From Prinia subflava (taxonomy: Eukaryota > Chordata > Aves > Passeriformes > Cisticolidae): a DNA stretch of 64,000 nucleotides. The notes below the pieces were generated by a model that was not told the origin of the DNA, did not search any database, and saw nothing but the letters and a program-made list of their open reading frames with translations. Shown here piece by piece: positions 9,695-20,451 of this stretch. Both the position numbers and the translations under genes were made by a program. Numbering within the stretch: the first letter of the stretch is position 1; every line of letters begins with the position of its first letter. Where the stretch lies: NCBI RefSeq assembly GCF_021018805.1, contig NW_026960610.1, forward strand, positions 682,001-746,000. Direction: 5' to 3'.

Positions 9695-11510
9695 CTGCTC
9701 AAATGGTATCGGTAATTGTGCTCATGCTCTTCTTGTGGGTAATGTTAATTTCATGGATACTAATGTCACCAGTAGGGATTCCTGTTACTTTGGGATATAG
9801 AATGCAGAAGGGTCAACTAACAACTCTTCATTCTAGAATGAAGAGAGAGGTACAGGCAAAGACACAAGTATTAGAAATTTCTAATTAAATTCTAATAAAC
9901 TTAAATTTCTAATGCAATTCGGGCTGAGAATGTAATGATTGGATTAGTCAGAGACTTTGCCAAAATGCACAATACCAGCAGAATAACAGCCTGTCTGCCA
10001 ATACCAAAGGTAGCAGGGGACCCAGTAAGCTGGGGAATAATGTCAAAATTACCTGAAATAGGAGGGAACAAAACAATCAAATGTAAACAAGTACCAGAGT
10101 CAAGGGTAGTGGTCAGAGAGTACTAGAAGATAACAGAGAGTTCCTATATGCAACCTATGAGAAAATCAGACTGCATTCTTAGTAATGGCAAATTAGGACA
10201 AATCATAGAGTGGTGGGTTAAGGACCAAGACCTTGCAAAATGGCAATGTTGGTTTCTACACTATCAAAAGATCAGGGACAACGCTACAGAGAGTGTTGTG
10301 GTGTGGAAATGTGAAGAAAAAGATTGGAAAGGACTGGAACCCTGGGACAGTGCATGGTCTATGAGCATCCTCCAGAAATTCCAATATATGGCAAGCACAC
10401 CCTGGTGCATTAAATGGAAAGGCTCTGAAAATGAGACAGATCCCACAGTGACGAGTACTGGTACTAGCAGTCAGAAAGAGGCAAATAAGGTAAGTTGGTA
10501 GGTATGTAATAAAATTTATGATTGCACCTTTGATAATCTGGAAATAAAATAGTGGTCACCATTGGCAGTAGCCTTACGAATCGGTTGTGCCTGCAGGAAA
10601 ATTAAACACAAACAAGGCAAAATAGATTCCAAGATTATAGTAGGATGTAGCAGGAGTACAATTCGAAGTCCAGGACCGTTTGTATGGGCAAGGAGTGATG
10701 GCACATGGACAACACACTTGCCTATGGACGGGGAGGTAAGAGAAATCACCCTGAGCCTTCCCACTTTGTCCAATTTGGAAGAAATCCCCATTTAACGGGA
10801 GCAGTGAGCCCTTGCAAATGAAAGCAAAACGAGATGTCTCAGAGGACAAGAACCCAGATGACACTTGGCAGGAACCCTCTTGTGGAGTAAAGATTGGGTG
10901 GGCCCTAGAATCCTTGTTTGGTCCCATTGCAAATTATCGAAATAGAGAAATGCTATATAGACTCACAGGTCAGGTAGACAGATTAGCAAGAATCACACGA
11001 GAGGGATTTAAGGAACTCAACACGCAATTACAGGCCACCACCAAAATGACACTGCAACATCGTTTGACTCTAGATATGTTACTTTTGAAAGAACATGGAG
11101 TGTGTGGATATTTAAAGGGACAAATTGACCATTGCTGCATCCACATCCCAAATGTCACTGCAGATGTAGAACATGATATCAGCCAGTTGAAACAAATACA
11201 GCATGAGGCACAAAAGGAACAAAAGGATTTAGCTACTAGCTGGTTAAGTAAAATCTTTAAAGGATTAGGATGAAATGTGAGTTCATGGGTAAAGTCTATC
11301 CTTGAAAATCTGATAATTTTACTAATTATATTTTTAGTAATTTTGTTAGTTTACAGAATTCTGAAGAGAGAGATACAGAAAAAGGCATCTTGGAACAGGA
11401 CCATAATGAAGGCATTGGCACGGAACCCATATCCAGTGCCTTCAATCCGCAACAACATCCGTGACAAAGCCCATGACAACCAAAGATTTGAAGATGAACA
11501 TCCAGTATAA
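9695..11510 (+). pseudogene. env: ERV-1 env remnant
   Basis: Fragments of surface and transmembrane subunits lie in several open pieces (9935-10126, 10148-10501, 10562-10795, 10812-11273, 11277-11510) separated by stops or shifts. A hydrophobic leader-like segment is coded near 9700-9780. The 10812-11273 piece carries a KAKR cleavage-like motif, a heptad region and a cysteine followed nine residues later by CC (near 11100-11140), the layout of covalently linked class I envelope transmembrane subunits. A TGA at 11271-11273 separates this ectodomain from a strongly hydrophobic anchor and a basic tail (11277-11510) in the same frame. The gene is non-functional as a membrane glycoprotein. Confidence 0.8.
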
Positions 11511-11579
11511 ACTTTGAAGCCAAATGGACTGTATTAAGTGAAAGCATTTGCACTTAGTATATTAGAGTGAAAATACTTT

Positions 11580-11588
11580 CGGGGGGAA
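11580..11588 (+). promoter_or_regulatory. ERV-1 polypurine tract
   Basis: A G-rich purine run (CGGGGGGAA, 11580-11588) directly precedes the 3' LTR, the position of the plus-strand primer for reverse transcription. Confidence 0.7.
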
Positions 11589-11594
11589 TGATGG

Positions 11595-12033
11595 TGGAGG
11601 GTTAAAAAATAATTTCTGTATAAGTTAACCATGGGGGTTAAGTTGAGGGGGGGGGGAAGGTAGAAGACGTACAACTAGAATTTGACGCAGCTCGGCTTGG
11701 AACAAGCTTCAGCTTCTGCAACTATTGTAATAACTGAGTCAAGTGTGACTCCAGCCCAGGAGATAATTGAGAAGCATTGTTTAAACCAAATCAAGTATAA
11801 CACAGGGTAAAGCGTAGGTATGATTTAAGATAGTAACTAAGAAATAGGATAACCAGTATCTAGGGGTGGAGGTTAGTTAACATATGTATAATTTGAAACT
11901 ATAAAAATCACAAATCAACTCTGTATTCCTGGGCACAAGATTTGGGCATTGCATGCCCCTGTGCCCCCGCGCGCTCAAATAAAGAACCGCATATGATCGC
12001 CTTCGTGTGGTTATAGGTTTTCCTACGCTAACA
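11595..12033 (+). repeat. ERV-1 3' LTR
   Basis: This is the 439-bp partner of 2686-3124. It keeps AATAAA (about 11978-11983) and ends in CTAACA. The LTR may begin six bases earlier, at TGATGG. The right flank is the class II gag start on the minus strand. Confidence 0.9.
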
Positions 12034-12356
12034 GCAGGGGAACCAGTCCTGCTCTCTGTCGAAAACCCAGAATCTGCTTCGGAATCTTCCGCAGTCTGTT
12101 TTAAAAGCAAGAAGACTGTCGCCCAGGTCCCTAAGAGAATGTCTGCATTAGAATCTCCGTCCAGGACGGATGAAAAAAGGCTTTTCCCTAGGGTTTTCCA
12201 TGGGGCGATTGAGAGTGCTTTCTGAGCACTATAAAAAATTCCGCGTGTTCTTCCCCAAGTGTACAGTTCTCTTACGTTTTTCCTGGTTAGCTCGATGTCA
12301 CGGGACATGAGATATGATTTAAGCAGTTCCATTAGGAGTCTGTCTTCTGAGAACAT
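12034..12356 (-). pseudogene. gag: Class II ERV gag N-terminus (matrix), cut by ERV-1
   Basis: A minus-strand open frame starts at ATG 12354-12356. Its roughly 107 codons read as a betaretrovirus-like matrix: short helices around LLMELLKSYL, ELYTWGRTRGIF and SIAPWKTLGKSLFSSV, then acidic Ser/Glu-rich sequence. The frame runs into the ERV-1 3' LTR, which cuts it. The upstream primer site and LTR (12430-12900) confirm this as the 5' end of a minus-strand provirus. The rest of its gag may lie left of ERV-1, at 2586-2685 and beyond. Confidence 0.65.
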
Positions 12357-12429
12357 TGTGGGTTTCTTATGCAGCCGTGGAAGACAGGGGTTTTTCTTCT
12401 TTTTTCTTGATCACGAGCTTCCAACTTGA

Positions 12430-12444
12430 CCATGTTGGGCACCA
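12430..12444 (-). promoter_or_regulatory. Primer-binding site, tRNA-Lys type, CpG-decayed
   Basis: The minus strand reads TGGTGCCCAACATGG. This differs from the Lys(1,2)-type site TGGCGCCCAACGTGG only by two CpG transitions. It marks the 5' end of the class II provirus. Confidence 0.7.
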
Positions 12445-12446
12445 GA

Positions 12447-12900
12447 TATCACCGCGAGCCTAGCTAGATAAGGACACTCAGGAGACAGAGGTCTGGGTTC
12501 CACAGAGCAGCAGGCAGGAGAGACCAGAGCCCGAGTTTAGTTACAAAACTCAATTTTATACATTTCCTATGGGGCCTGTGGATTGGAGGATGGTATTCCA
12601 CCTCTCAATCCACATTGGTCAAGCCAACTGTCAATCACCTTTCTCCTCCCACCTAGAAATATGTAAACAATGAAAGACAGCAAAACATGGCCAGTGTTTA
12701 TAGTAAGGAGCGTGAGAAGCTGCACACTTCTGCTTTAGTATGAACGCTCAGCAAACTAGGAAAACTCAGGGCAACAGATGTGCATTTTAATTTTGTTCTA
12801 ATTAAGAATATGGGTAATCAAATATAGTTTGAAAATCTGCATTTTCAGGTATGCCCTGTTGCACATTAGTGGCATAAATGACACAAATATAGCTGCTATT
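12447..12900 (-). repeat. 5' LTR of the minus-strand class II element (approximate)
   Basis: The sequence right of the Lys-type primer site is LTR in position. It resembles 57865-58044, sharing the GCGAGCC-type end, TGGATTGGAG and CACATTGGTCAAG blocks in the same order. A TATAAA-type box on the minus strand lies near 12700. The outer edge could not be fixed. Confidence 0.55.
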
Positions 12901-12959
12901 TTTTTCTTTTTCAGGGTCTGGAGAACATAGACTAAGGTGTCAATGCTTGGAAAAATCCA

Positions 12960-13414
12960 TGTATCTATAGAAAATTATTTAACTCTTAAATAAAGCTATA
13001 CATGTATTAAGGCCTTGTATTTGTGTTGCTGTGGTGGGGTGACCCTTGCTGGACACCAGGTGCCCACTGAGTAGCAGAATAAGGACTTTACAATTAAAAC
13101 TGTAAAGCAGGTATGTAGCCCTGATTTCATGCCTGAGATGTTTTGGTTTCTGAAATTTCTTTCCCAGGCGATTTGCTGTAAACAAAAAGAGATGTTTTGT
13201 TAACTATATCTTTGTTATTCATTCCTTTTAGAGGAGGGACTTCTTGATGGCCCTCTGGCTTGACCAGTGTGGTTGAAGAGGTGTTAACTTTGCCCACCAA
13301 TCATATTGGTCTCTGTAAATAGTATATAAAGAAATTGCATTTTGAATAAATTGCTCTCTAGCCTTCTGATGATTCACAGAGTCAGTGTGGTTCATTCCCC
13401 CCACGAAGCTGCAA
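12960..13414 (-). repeat. LTR-like remnant
   Basis: It contains blocks I recognise from common bird LTRs (GGGGTGACCC...GGACACCAGGTGCCC near 13035, and a CTGTGAATCATCAGAAGGC block on the minus strand near 13370). It abuts the broken end of ERV-2 pol at about 13415. Boundaries and orientation are uncertain. Confidence 0.4.
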
Positions 13415-14382
13415 CTACATACTGCAACAGTCTCCCTTCTCCTGGTGGAGCTTCCCAGGATTCCAAATCTTTTGCAAGTTGTTCTCCAAACAAAGTAGGG
13501 CTGTTTTTGTAGTCTTGGGGAAGCACTGTCCACGTGAGCTGAGTTTTGCGTCCGCTTTTGGGATTCTCCCATTCAAATGCGAAAATTTTCGGGCTGGCTT
13601 CGTGGAGAGGGAGGCAAAAGAAGGCATCCGTTAAATCTAAAACAGTAAACTAAGTTAGCTCTGGTGTCAAACGTTAACAAGGTATATGCGTTAGCTACCA
13701 CAGGGTAGAGATCTTCAGTTATCTTATTGACAGCCCGTAAATCCTGCACCACCCGGTATGAACCATCAGGTTTGCGGACAGGCAGGATAGGAATGTTAAA
13801 ATCAGATTGGCACTCCTTCAGCAACCCGAGCTGTAAGAAATTTTCCATTATCGGGCTAATTCTTTCCCTGTCTTCTTTTCTTAAGGGATACTGCTTGATT
13901 CTGACTGGTTGTTTTCCTTCCTTGAGCTTAATTTGTATTGGAGATGCATTTCTTGCCTTTCCTGGTACATTGGAGGCCCATACGCCTGGAAACACTTGGT
14001 TCAGTATTTCATCACTAATTTCTTCTTTAATCTCAATAGCTGTCAGCATTAAACTTAATACTTCTATATATTTCTGCTCATTTACCTCCAGAGTAACTTC
14101 TCCATTTTTAAACGAGATGGTTGCCTCTAATTTCTCCAACAGGTCTCTCCCTAGGAACGAATCCGGGAAGTTGGGCATGTATAGAAATTTATGGATGCCC
14201 CACTGTTTCTTATATTTGTATTCAAGTGGCTTGCAAAAGTATGCTATTTCAGGTTGGCCAGTTGCTCCCCGCACTCTAACACAGTCATTCCCCACTGGCA
14301 CCAAAGCTTTATTCAAAACTGAAAGGGTCGCCCCTGTGTCTACCATAAATTTTACTTCCTTCTCCTCCTTCCCCAGTTTCAT
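13415..14382 (-). pseudogene. pol: ERV-2 protease and reverse transcriptase start, truncated
   Basis: Minus-strand class I pro-pol. The frame from 14382 holds the protease (FMVDTGATLSVL, FLGRDLLEKL), then the RT fingers (NIPILPVRKPDGSYRVVQDLRAVNK). A frameshift near 13640 breaks the next part, which continues in another frame to about 13415 and stops at the RT active-site region. Everything downstream (rest of RT, RNase H, integrase, env, 3' LTR) is missing and an LTR-like remnant follows. It is close in sequence and layout to ERV-1, so the two belong to one lineage. Confidence 0.85.
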
Positions 14383-14427
14383 TTTTATAACCAGTGGATC
14401 TCCTGGGGTGAGGTCCCCTGGTCTTCC

Positions 14428-14637
14428 TCAGTTGCTTCTAGTGTGAGTGACTACTACCTCCCTTTCCCGCTTCCCTTTCCTATTTCTTCTTTGTTCAGGG
14501 CACTCATTTTTCCAGTGCCCAAATTTTCTGCAATTTACACACTGATCTTTGCCCAGATGGGGTGGTCCTCGCCTGGGTGGTCCTTGTCCCCGCCTCCCTT
14601 TCCCTTCTTCTTTTACCACTGCCATTAACTTTTTCAT
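14428..14637 (-). pseudogene. gag: ERV-2 nucleocapsid
   Basis: This basic segment has one CCHC knuckle (CVNCRKFGHWKNECP) between Arg/Lys/Gly-rich stretches, between capsid and protease on the minus strand. It matches the single-knuckle design of ERV-1. Stops separate it from the capsid frame and from the protease frame. Confidence 0.8.
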
Positions 14638-14658
14638 CCTTTGCTTATATCCTTCCTC

Positions 14659-15557
14659 TCAATTGCTGAAAATCCTCCATGCCTCATCTACCAAGGCCTC
14701 TAAATTCCTTCCCTCTGGTCCCCAGAGCTTCTGAAGTTTTTTCCTGATATCTCCTGTAGATTGCCCTAAAAATAAATTTACTAGCTGCTGTATCCCTATC
14801 TCGGACCGGGGATTTAATGGTGTATCATGGCACATCGCGTCCCTTAGGTGATCTAAAAACTCCGAAGGAGTTTCGGAGGGACCCTGCTTAATTGCATACA
14901 AAACTGACCAATTTATAGTTTTGGGGATGGCCTGTTCCATACCCTTTGCTACCCATTCTTGATAATTCTTTATCTTCACTAATTGTTCTGCAATGTTTGG
15001 ATCCCAACCCGGATCCTGGAGAGGAAAGACATCCTTAACATCCTCTTGTGTTGTTCTGCAAAAGTTCTCTGCTAACTCTCCTGCTGTTTTCAAAACTGTT
15101 TCTCTGTCTCCGTTAACACCTCTAATAATAACTGGAGGTCTTCCCAGTCGGGGTTGTGCTGCTTAATCATATATCTTAACCTTTTAGCTGTTCCTACAGG
15201 ATCAGCCCTATAATCCTTAGCAAATTTTTCCCAACTTTCTAAGTCAATTGTAGAAAAAGGGACTTTGACTAATACCTTTTCTCTCCTGGGCCCCACAGCT
15301 TGTCTCAAAGGGGCTTGTATTACTTCCCTGATTTGTTTTCTAGTTCGACATGCTTTGGGACTAGTCACACTCGTGGAAGGTTCCTCATCATCACTATCAC
15401 TGTCAGGCAAGGGGGTATTCAATGCTGTTTGTAAGTCAGAGGTGTGTGGGGGGGTAGATGGCCCAGCCTGTCTCCCTTCCAAGGCAGCTGAATCTTCTCT
15501 CCTTTGTCCCCTTAGCGCCTCAGAGGGTGGCCCAGATAAATCTAGTAATTCTTGCAT
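14659..15557 (-). pseudogene. gag: ERV-2 capsid and linker, frameshifted
   Basis: Two overlapping minus-strand frames (15090-15557 and 14659-15093) together cover an acidic Ser/Asp linker, the capsid N-terminal domain (APLRQAVGPRREKVLVKVPF, DWEDLQLLLEVL) and the C-terminal domain with the major homology region (SETPSEFLDHLRDAM) and FLGQSTGDIRKKLQKL. The change of frame near 15090 is a lesion. It is colinear with the ERV-1 capsid. Confidence 0.85.
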
Positions 15558-15626
15558 TTGTGCCTCTGCTTGATAAACCTTGTCATGATTTGTGCAATGC
15601 TGGTTTATTGAGCAGGTGCTACAGCA

Positions 15627-16045
15627 TCATTTAGGCTGCTTTCTATTAACTTTATTTTCCTTTTCAAGGGCTAATACCAGGGGATCAGAGGGAGCTCTGA
15701 TCCCACAATCCCTCTGCCACTCAGGATGATTTTGGAGGGAGAAAAACATTTCTGCATATGAAACTTCAGCCCCTTTCCCCTCACGTCTGAGGAAAATCAT
15801 AAGCTGCAGCAAAACATCATATTCCAAAGTCCCGGTGGGTGGCCATCTATTCCCATCTTCTAGCTGATATAAGGGCCACCACTGTGTGCAGTACTTCACA
15901 AGGGTGCGTTTGGATTCTGTACCTCTCGAGCCTGCAATCTCCTTCCAGTGAGCTAAAACACAGCCCAAGGGGCTTGCCTTTGGGATTTCCTTACTCTCTC
16001 TTGATCTTATTATTTCTACTAAGTACTCTAAATCTCTGGTTTAGG
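15627..16045 (-). pseudogene. gag: ERV-2 matrix
   Basis: A gammaretrovirus-like matrix with SPLGCVLAHWKEI, a WW-P-Y block and WPPTGTLEYDV, parallel to the ERV-1 matrix. The first in-frame ATG is at 15968, but homology continues upstream of it to about 16045, so the true start is lost or lies further out. A stop at about 15627 separates it from the capsid. Confidence 0.8.
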
Positions 16046-16940
16046 GCCCTCTTTACCCTGTTACCCTACACTGGGCACAAGCACTGTCTTCTACTCAAGA
16101 AAACACCACTGTCAGCAAAACATTAAAACAAACCGCACCAACCTAGAACAGCATTTATCATCTAAACCCTAAAGGCGATACTCACAACAAAAGCATGAAA
16201 ACAAACAGCAATACACAAAAACTCCAGGCAGTTTATCACACAAACTCTGGAGGCTCCCAGGCACCTCACAACAACAATCCCTATAGACAGCACCCCATCA
16301 AAGCAGAATGCGAAACCCCTTAAGGACAGAATCTTTGGCAAACTATACTAAACAAACCCTACAACAGCATGCTGTAAAACAAAAAATGAAAAAGAAAAAA
16401 ACCCGCAAAGGTCCAAAGAGTTTTCTGTGAGCACAATAAGAAAGGAAATACATATAACCAGTACTTTGATGCACTTATAACCTCAGAAATACAGCACAGC
16501 TCTCAAATGCACGGTCATTTCGCATACGGTCTCAGGCAGGCACAGAACCAAACACAAAACACACTCGAACATTTCTCATTCACATGCACACAACTAAATA
16601 GGAGTTCGCTCGACTCACCCCCAGAATCGCTAGCGGCCAATCTACGGTCAACGAACCCCTCCCCCGCTGCCTTTCCCTCTGTCAGCGGTTCCCACCTTTG
16701 GCCACACATTCAGCCAGCGTTCGCCTGCAAGCCCAAACCCACCAAGACCCTTTCTGTGCGACTTATCAGTGGTCTTTACGGGGCCCCTTTTAAAGAAATA
16801 CATACCGTTTCTCCGCTGCTCAGGGGCTGTTGTCTGCCCCCGCAGTGAGGGACCTGAGGAGCAGAATTCCTTCCAGGAAAATCCCGGCGGCGCCTTAGGA
16901 AGTCTGCCCCTCAGCCAGTCCTGCGGCTGGGCAGAGAAAG
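16046..16940 (-). other. ERV-2 untranslated leader
   Basis: About 900 bp between gag and the primer-binding site. On the minus strand a good splice donor, ACG|GTATGT, occurs at 16805/16806, close to the primer site, as expected for the retroviral major donor. The middle is A-rich on the plus strand and has no coding signal. Confidence 0.55.
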
Positions 16941-16960
16941 TCCCATCTGCGGGTGCCAAA
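16941..16960 (-). promoter_or_regulatory. ERV-2 primer-binding site, tRNA-Arg type
   Basis: The minus strand reads TGGCACCCGCAGATGGGACT. It matches the tRNA-Arg(CCU) 3' end apart from one inserted G, and matches the ERV-1 site closely. It lies three bases inside the LTR end. Confidence 0.65.
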
Positions 16961-16963
16961 ATG

Positions 16964-17570
16964 ACACGTGGAAAATACTCTAAAACTCGGAGGCAGAGTG
17001 AGTTTTAAAGTAGGTATGCAGTTTATTCAGCGCTGGGCGCAATGCAAGATAATTCTCAAAGGCATGCGCACCGCTCACTTTTATGTTTTTTCTTTTGTTC
17101 TCTAGAATGTTACATATGTATTGAGTTTCACAATACCCTCATGCATATTCATCCTTTGGCTCCCCCCCTCTGCTTCTTATGCTGATTAGCTCATCAGTCT
17201 TTTGCGCCTGCGCAGTTGTCTCTGGTGGTCTTTTCTGGGGGTCTCAGCGATGAAGGAAGGAGTCTTCCTGTCGAGATGAACTTTTGACCCTGATGCCTTG
17301 CTCACTGATGCTCTGGTCACAGTTCAAGCTGTAAGGTCAGTTTTATCTGTCCCTGGGGGTGCAAGGCGCCTGTTATCTTTAGTATCTTTGGTTTACTTGC
17401 ATTCTTGTCTCCTTCTTTGGGTAAGCATCCTCCTTCTTATCAAGCATCCTTGCATTCCTACATACTTCTGTTTTTTCTAAGGGCAGCAATACATCATCTG
17501 AATGCCTACTCTTTTAATGAACTTTTCTAATTTCTATGATTAATATCTTCTAATTTCCAATATCATGTTT
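16964..17570 (-). repeat. ERV-2 5' LTR (right edge approximate)
   Basis: Starting at TGACAC (the complement of an LTR ending TGTCA), this block has an AATAAA signal on the minus strand at 17022-17027 and a CATAAAAG promoter-like box near 17080-17087, in the correct order for R-U5. The outer U3 edge is not determined because no second LTR survives. Confidence 0.7.
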
Positions 17571-17950
17571 CAAGAGAGCACTGATCTGAGAGCTGCAGGC
17601 CCTGTCTGAGGAACATGGGGAGCAGCGAGCAAGTCCCTCACCGCCCCTGGTTCGTACCCCGGGCTTGCTCACCCTGCTTGGTGCTCCCGGGGCGACGGCT
17701 GCTTCTCCCCCGACTGCCTCGGCCAAGCCAGAGGTCCCCAGGCACGGCGGGGGCCTCCCGGGGCACTCCAGTCCTGAGGGGGGGGGGGGGGGAGCGGGGG
17801 GAGGGGGTTGTTATGAACAAGTTTCCGGGTTAAAAAAAAAAAAAGGGCTGGGCTGTCCCTGTCCTAGCCCCGTGGCGGGACAGCTCCGTCCCCCGGGAGC
17901 ACGCATTGGCGTGTCGTCTCCCAGCCTTTTGGAGGAATGGAGGTTTTTCC
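17571..17950. other. Unassigned GC-rich spacer
   Basis: GC-rich sequence with a 14-G run near 17777-17790 and an A-run near 17831-17844. No gene signal is seen. Long ORFs here are by-products of base composition. Confidence 0.4.
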
Positions 17951-18675
17951 TGTTTAACCCCCACACCCCAGACAGTTTGAGTGGGGAGGGAAGCTGCCCT
18001 GAAGAGGAGTTGCCTGGCAACACTTTCCTACCTCATTAAAAAGTGAAAAGGAGCGGCTCCAGCCTTGATTGCCTGGTTATTGTTCTTTGTAACTACCTCC
18101 TTCAGCGGGAGTGCCTTTGCTTCGACCAGGACAAATGCATATGCATTTGTATATGCAGATAGCACTGCCCCGTTGGATCCTGGGAGGGTTTTTTGGGGAA
18201 ACTGCACCCCGGGACAGGAAGCTGGATTCGTCAGAGGAGAATTGGATAGTGCCCTGGCCAAGCGGGGGGTGGATGCACCCTCTGGCCTGGTTTGAAGATT
18301 CTCCATGACCTATGAGGAGCCTGAATGGAATGGGAACTGGCCAGCTGAGCTGACTGATACAGACAATGGGAAACTTTCAAAGGTTTTCCCTGAGGGCAAA
18401 GAGCTGACTTTGCACGCCAGTGGCAGACTGCTCACCGCCCTGCTTGCTGATGGTTGACGAGAGAGAACTCCTAGCTGTTCCTATGGGAACAAGGACTCGG
18501 CATCTACTGTTTGCAGTGGAACGATGAACTGGGACAGCACCTGCTCCTTTGGATGGCTGCAGCAGCGTGGAAAGCTCTGATCAGACGCTGCAATCCTGCT
18601 GATGACTTTAATAATGAGCTGATAACTTTAATAAAGAGCTGAATATTAATAAAGGCATATGCCCTGTTTTTTTCA
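17951..18675 (+). mobile_element. LTR-like repeat A, copy 2
   Basis: This is the second copy of the repeat at 1352-2037, in the same orientation. It starts near TGTTTAACCC and ends TTTTTTCA after AATAAAGG. It keeps the palindrome, here 20 bp perfect (18131-18150). It differs from copy 1 by an insertion of about 40 bp near 18410-18440 and scattered changes. The flanks of the two copies are unrelated beyond the TTTTCA end. Confidence 0.55.
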
Positions 18676-19388
18676 GGGGTGTCCGACCCCGGGGAGCTGT
18701 GCCCGGGCCCAGCGCTGTCCCTGCCACTGCGCGGGGCCCTGCGGGCACGAGTGGCGAGCAGCTCCCGTCAGCCCTGCGGCATTCCCTGCCCTGCCCAGCC
18801 CGCGGAAACGCCTCCTGGCAGCCATTGTCTCCCGGGAAGGGAAGAGGGTAGGAGCAAGAAAACAGCTGTGGGATCCAGGCAGATTCTCTGCTTGTCATAT
18901 TTTTGCCATTCTGGACAATTCGAGAGCTAAAGCAGCCTCCAGTCTGTGCTCTGCCAGGCAGAGACTCTGTCCAGCCTGGTGCACTGAGCTGCTGCAGGCT
19001 CTGAACAGCAGCGCTTGCAACACACAGACCTTCATTGGGAAAGGATCACAGGTACTATAGGAGAGAAGCCAGAAATGTTTTAGTAGATCTCAGGGTACTG
19101 AATTCCCAGCAGCTGATCTTCCAGGATAACAAGTGGCCTTGGGGCAGGGGGTAGGAGGTGCTCGATGTGCCGAAGCAGAGATTACCCTGCAGCCCGTGTT
19201 GCAAGACCATGGGGAAGCAGCTGTGCCCCTGCAGGTCCATGATGGAGCAGAGATCCACCTGAAACCCAGGAATTACCCCATGCTGGAGCAGGTAGATGTA
19301 CCCAGGCTGTGATCCCGTGGGACACTCATGCTGGAGCAGGCTCTGGCAGGACCTTTGTGCCCATGGAGAGAGGAGCCCACACAAACAG
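18676..19388. other. Unassigned spacer
   Basis: This is GC-rich to about 18830 and mixed after that. No domain, repeat family or RNA gene was recognised. Confidence 0.4.
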
Positions 19389-20115
19389 TATTAGAAATGA
19401 GACGCTTGACACGGCCAATATATCAAGCAGCAATTCAATTTCATCATTAATTAGCATGGTAAAGTGTGAGCAAAGACAGCGCGCTGGGTACAGTGGAAGG
19501 ATTTTCCCTTCCGACTGCACACCGATTGCTGGGCTTGCTGGTATTTTATTTGCTATATTCATACATACTCATAAGCTTTTCTCAGCAGTTTCTATTTCCA
19601 ATTTTTAACGTCATTATTCAATACCTATTGTAGTCCATTTTAGATTTCAATATTTCAGGATGTACATCCAGGATATGTATCCAGGTGGTGGGGTCCAGCT
19701 TCCAGATGTGGGGTCCAGCTTCTATTTTCCAGGTCTATCAGTCTTTGATAGTGATGTTTAGTTTTCCTTTTTCAGGAACCATAAATCAGCGAGCTGAAGT
19801 CTTTTCTTCCATATCCAGGATGGGTTTTTTTTACCAGTCTGTGAGAAAGCCTTTTTGCATTCTAAAACTACAGTTTAAAAATCTTTAGTACAAAACAAGC
19901 TTCTAAAGTTATAATTCAAAGACTCTTATTACAGAATAGCTTGAGATTTATAATAGGTAATTGCAAGCAAAGTTTGTTCAAAAACCTTCTTCCATGCTTT
20001 CCTTGGTTGTTTATTAGAACTCATCTTTATAACTGTCCCATGGCCGTGTTCTACAATTACAATTACACAGATTCTTTCTATTTCCCTGACACGAAACACA
20101 ACTTTGTATTTCACA
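19389..20115 (-). repeat. ERV-3 3' LTR
   Basis: This 727-bp LTR is on the minus strand. It begins TGTGAAATAC (plus 20115) directly after a purine tract and ends ...CATTTCTAATA (CA changed to TA). An AATAAA signal on the minus strand lies at 19545-19550. Its end region matches the LTR fragment beside the Ala-type primer site at 32472, which ties it to ERV-3. Confidence 0.75.
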
Positions 20116-20118
20116 GTC

Positions 20119-20124
20119 CCCACT
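20119..20124. repeat. 6-bp target-site duplication, left (CCCACT)
   Basis: CCCACT here and at 26165-26170 brackets the nested insertion 20125-26164. It falls inside the polypurine tract of ERV-3 (minus strand AGTGGG). Confidence 0.8.
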
Positions 20125-20451
20125 TGTTGTAATTTAGATTTTAGGGGGGTCCCCGGGGAGGGTTCCCCGGGAGCCCCCCAGGTCTTAGGGTCGTGGGTGT
20201 TCGCATGCAGGCAGGTAAGGAGACTCCAGATGGCTGGTGAGGTGCTGATGAGATGAGGGTTTATTTGGAGTTTTGCCCCAGGAAGGCAGCATGGTCACTT
20301 AGTCTCAAGGTTATTTTTCCCTGAGATTCTCCTTGGGGTTGCTGTTCCCCAAGGCAATAAGGGTTCCCCCAGGGTTGCTGTTCCCTGGGAGTTTCCCCTG
20401 GGTTGCTGTTCCCAGGGGTAATAAGGTTTTCAGTCTTCTCTTTGCCCTAAG
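20125..20451 (-). repeat. Nested LTR-P, terminal half
   Basis: On the minus strand this ends ...ACAACA and matches the second half of the solo LTR at 37321-37740 (ATGCTGCCTTCCTGG, CAAATAAA, CACCAGCC, CTGCATGC blocks). It contains an imperfect tandem of a unit of about 25-30 bp with GGGAACAGCAACCC cores near 20330-20430. Its first half lies at about 25840-26164. Confidence 0.7.

Noticed and set aside
1352..18675. Repeat A copies as the two LTRs of a single 17-kb provirus
   Set aside because: No primer site follows copy 1 and no polypurine tract precedes copy 2, and unrelated proviruses lie between. Two independent insertions are simpler.
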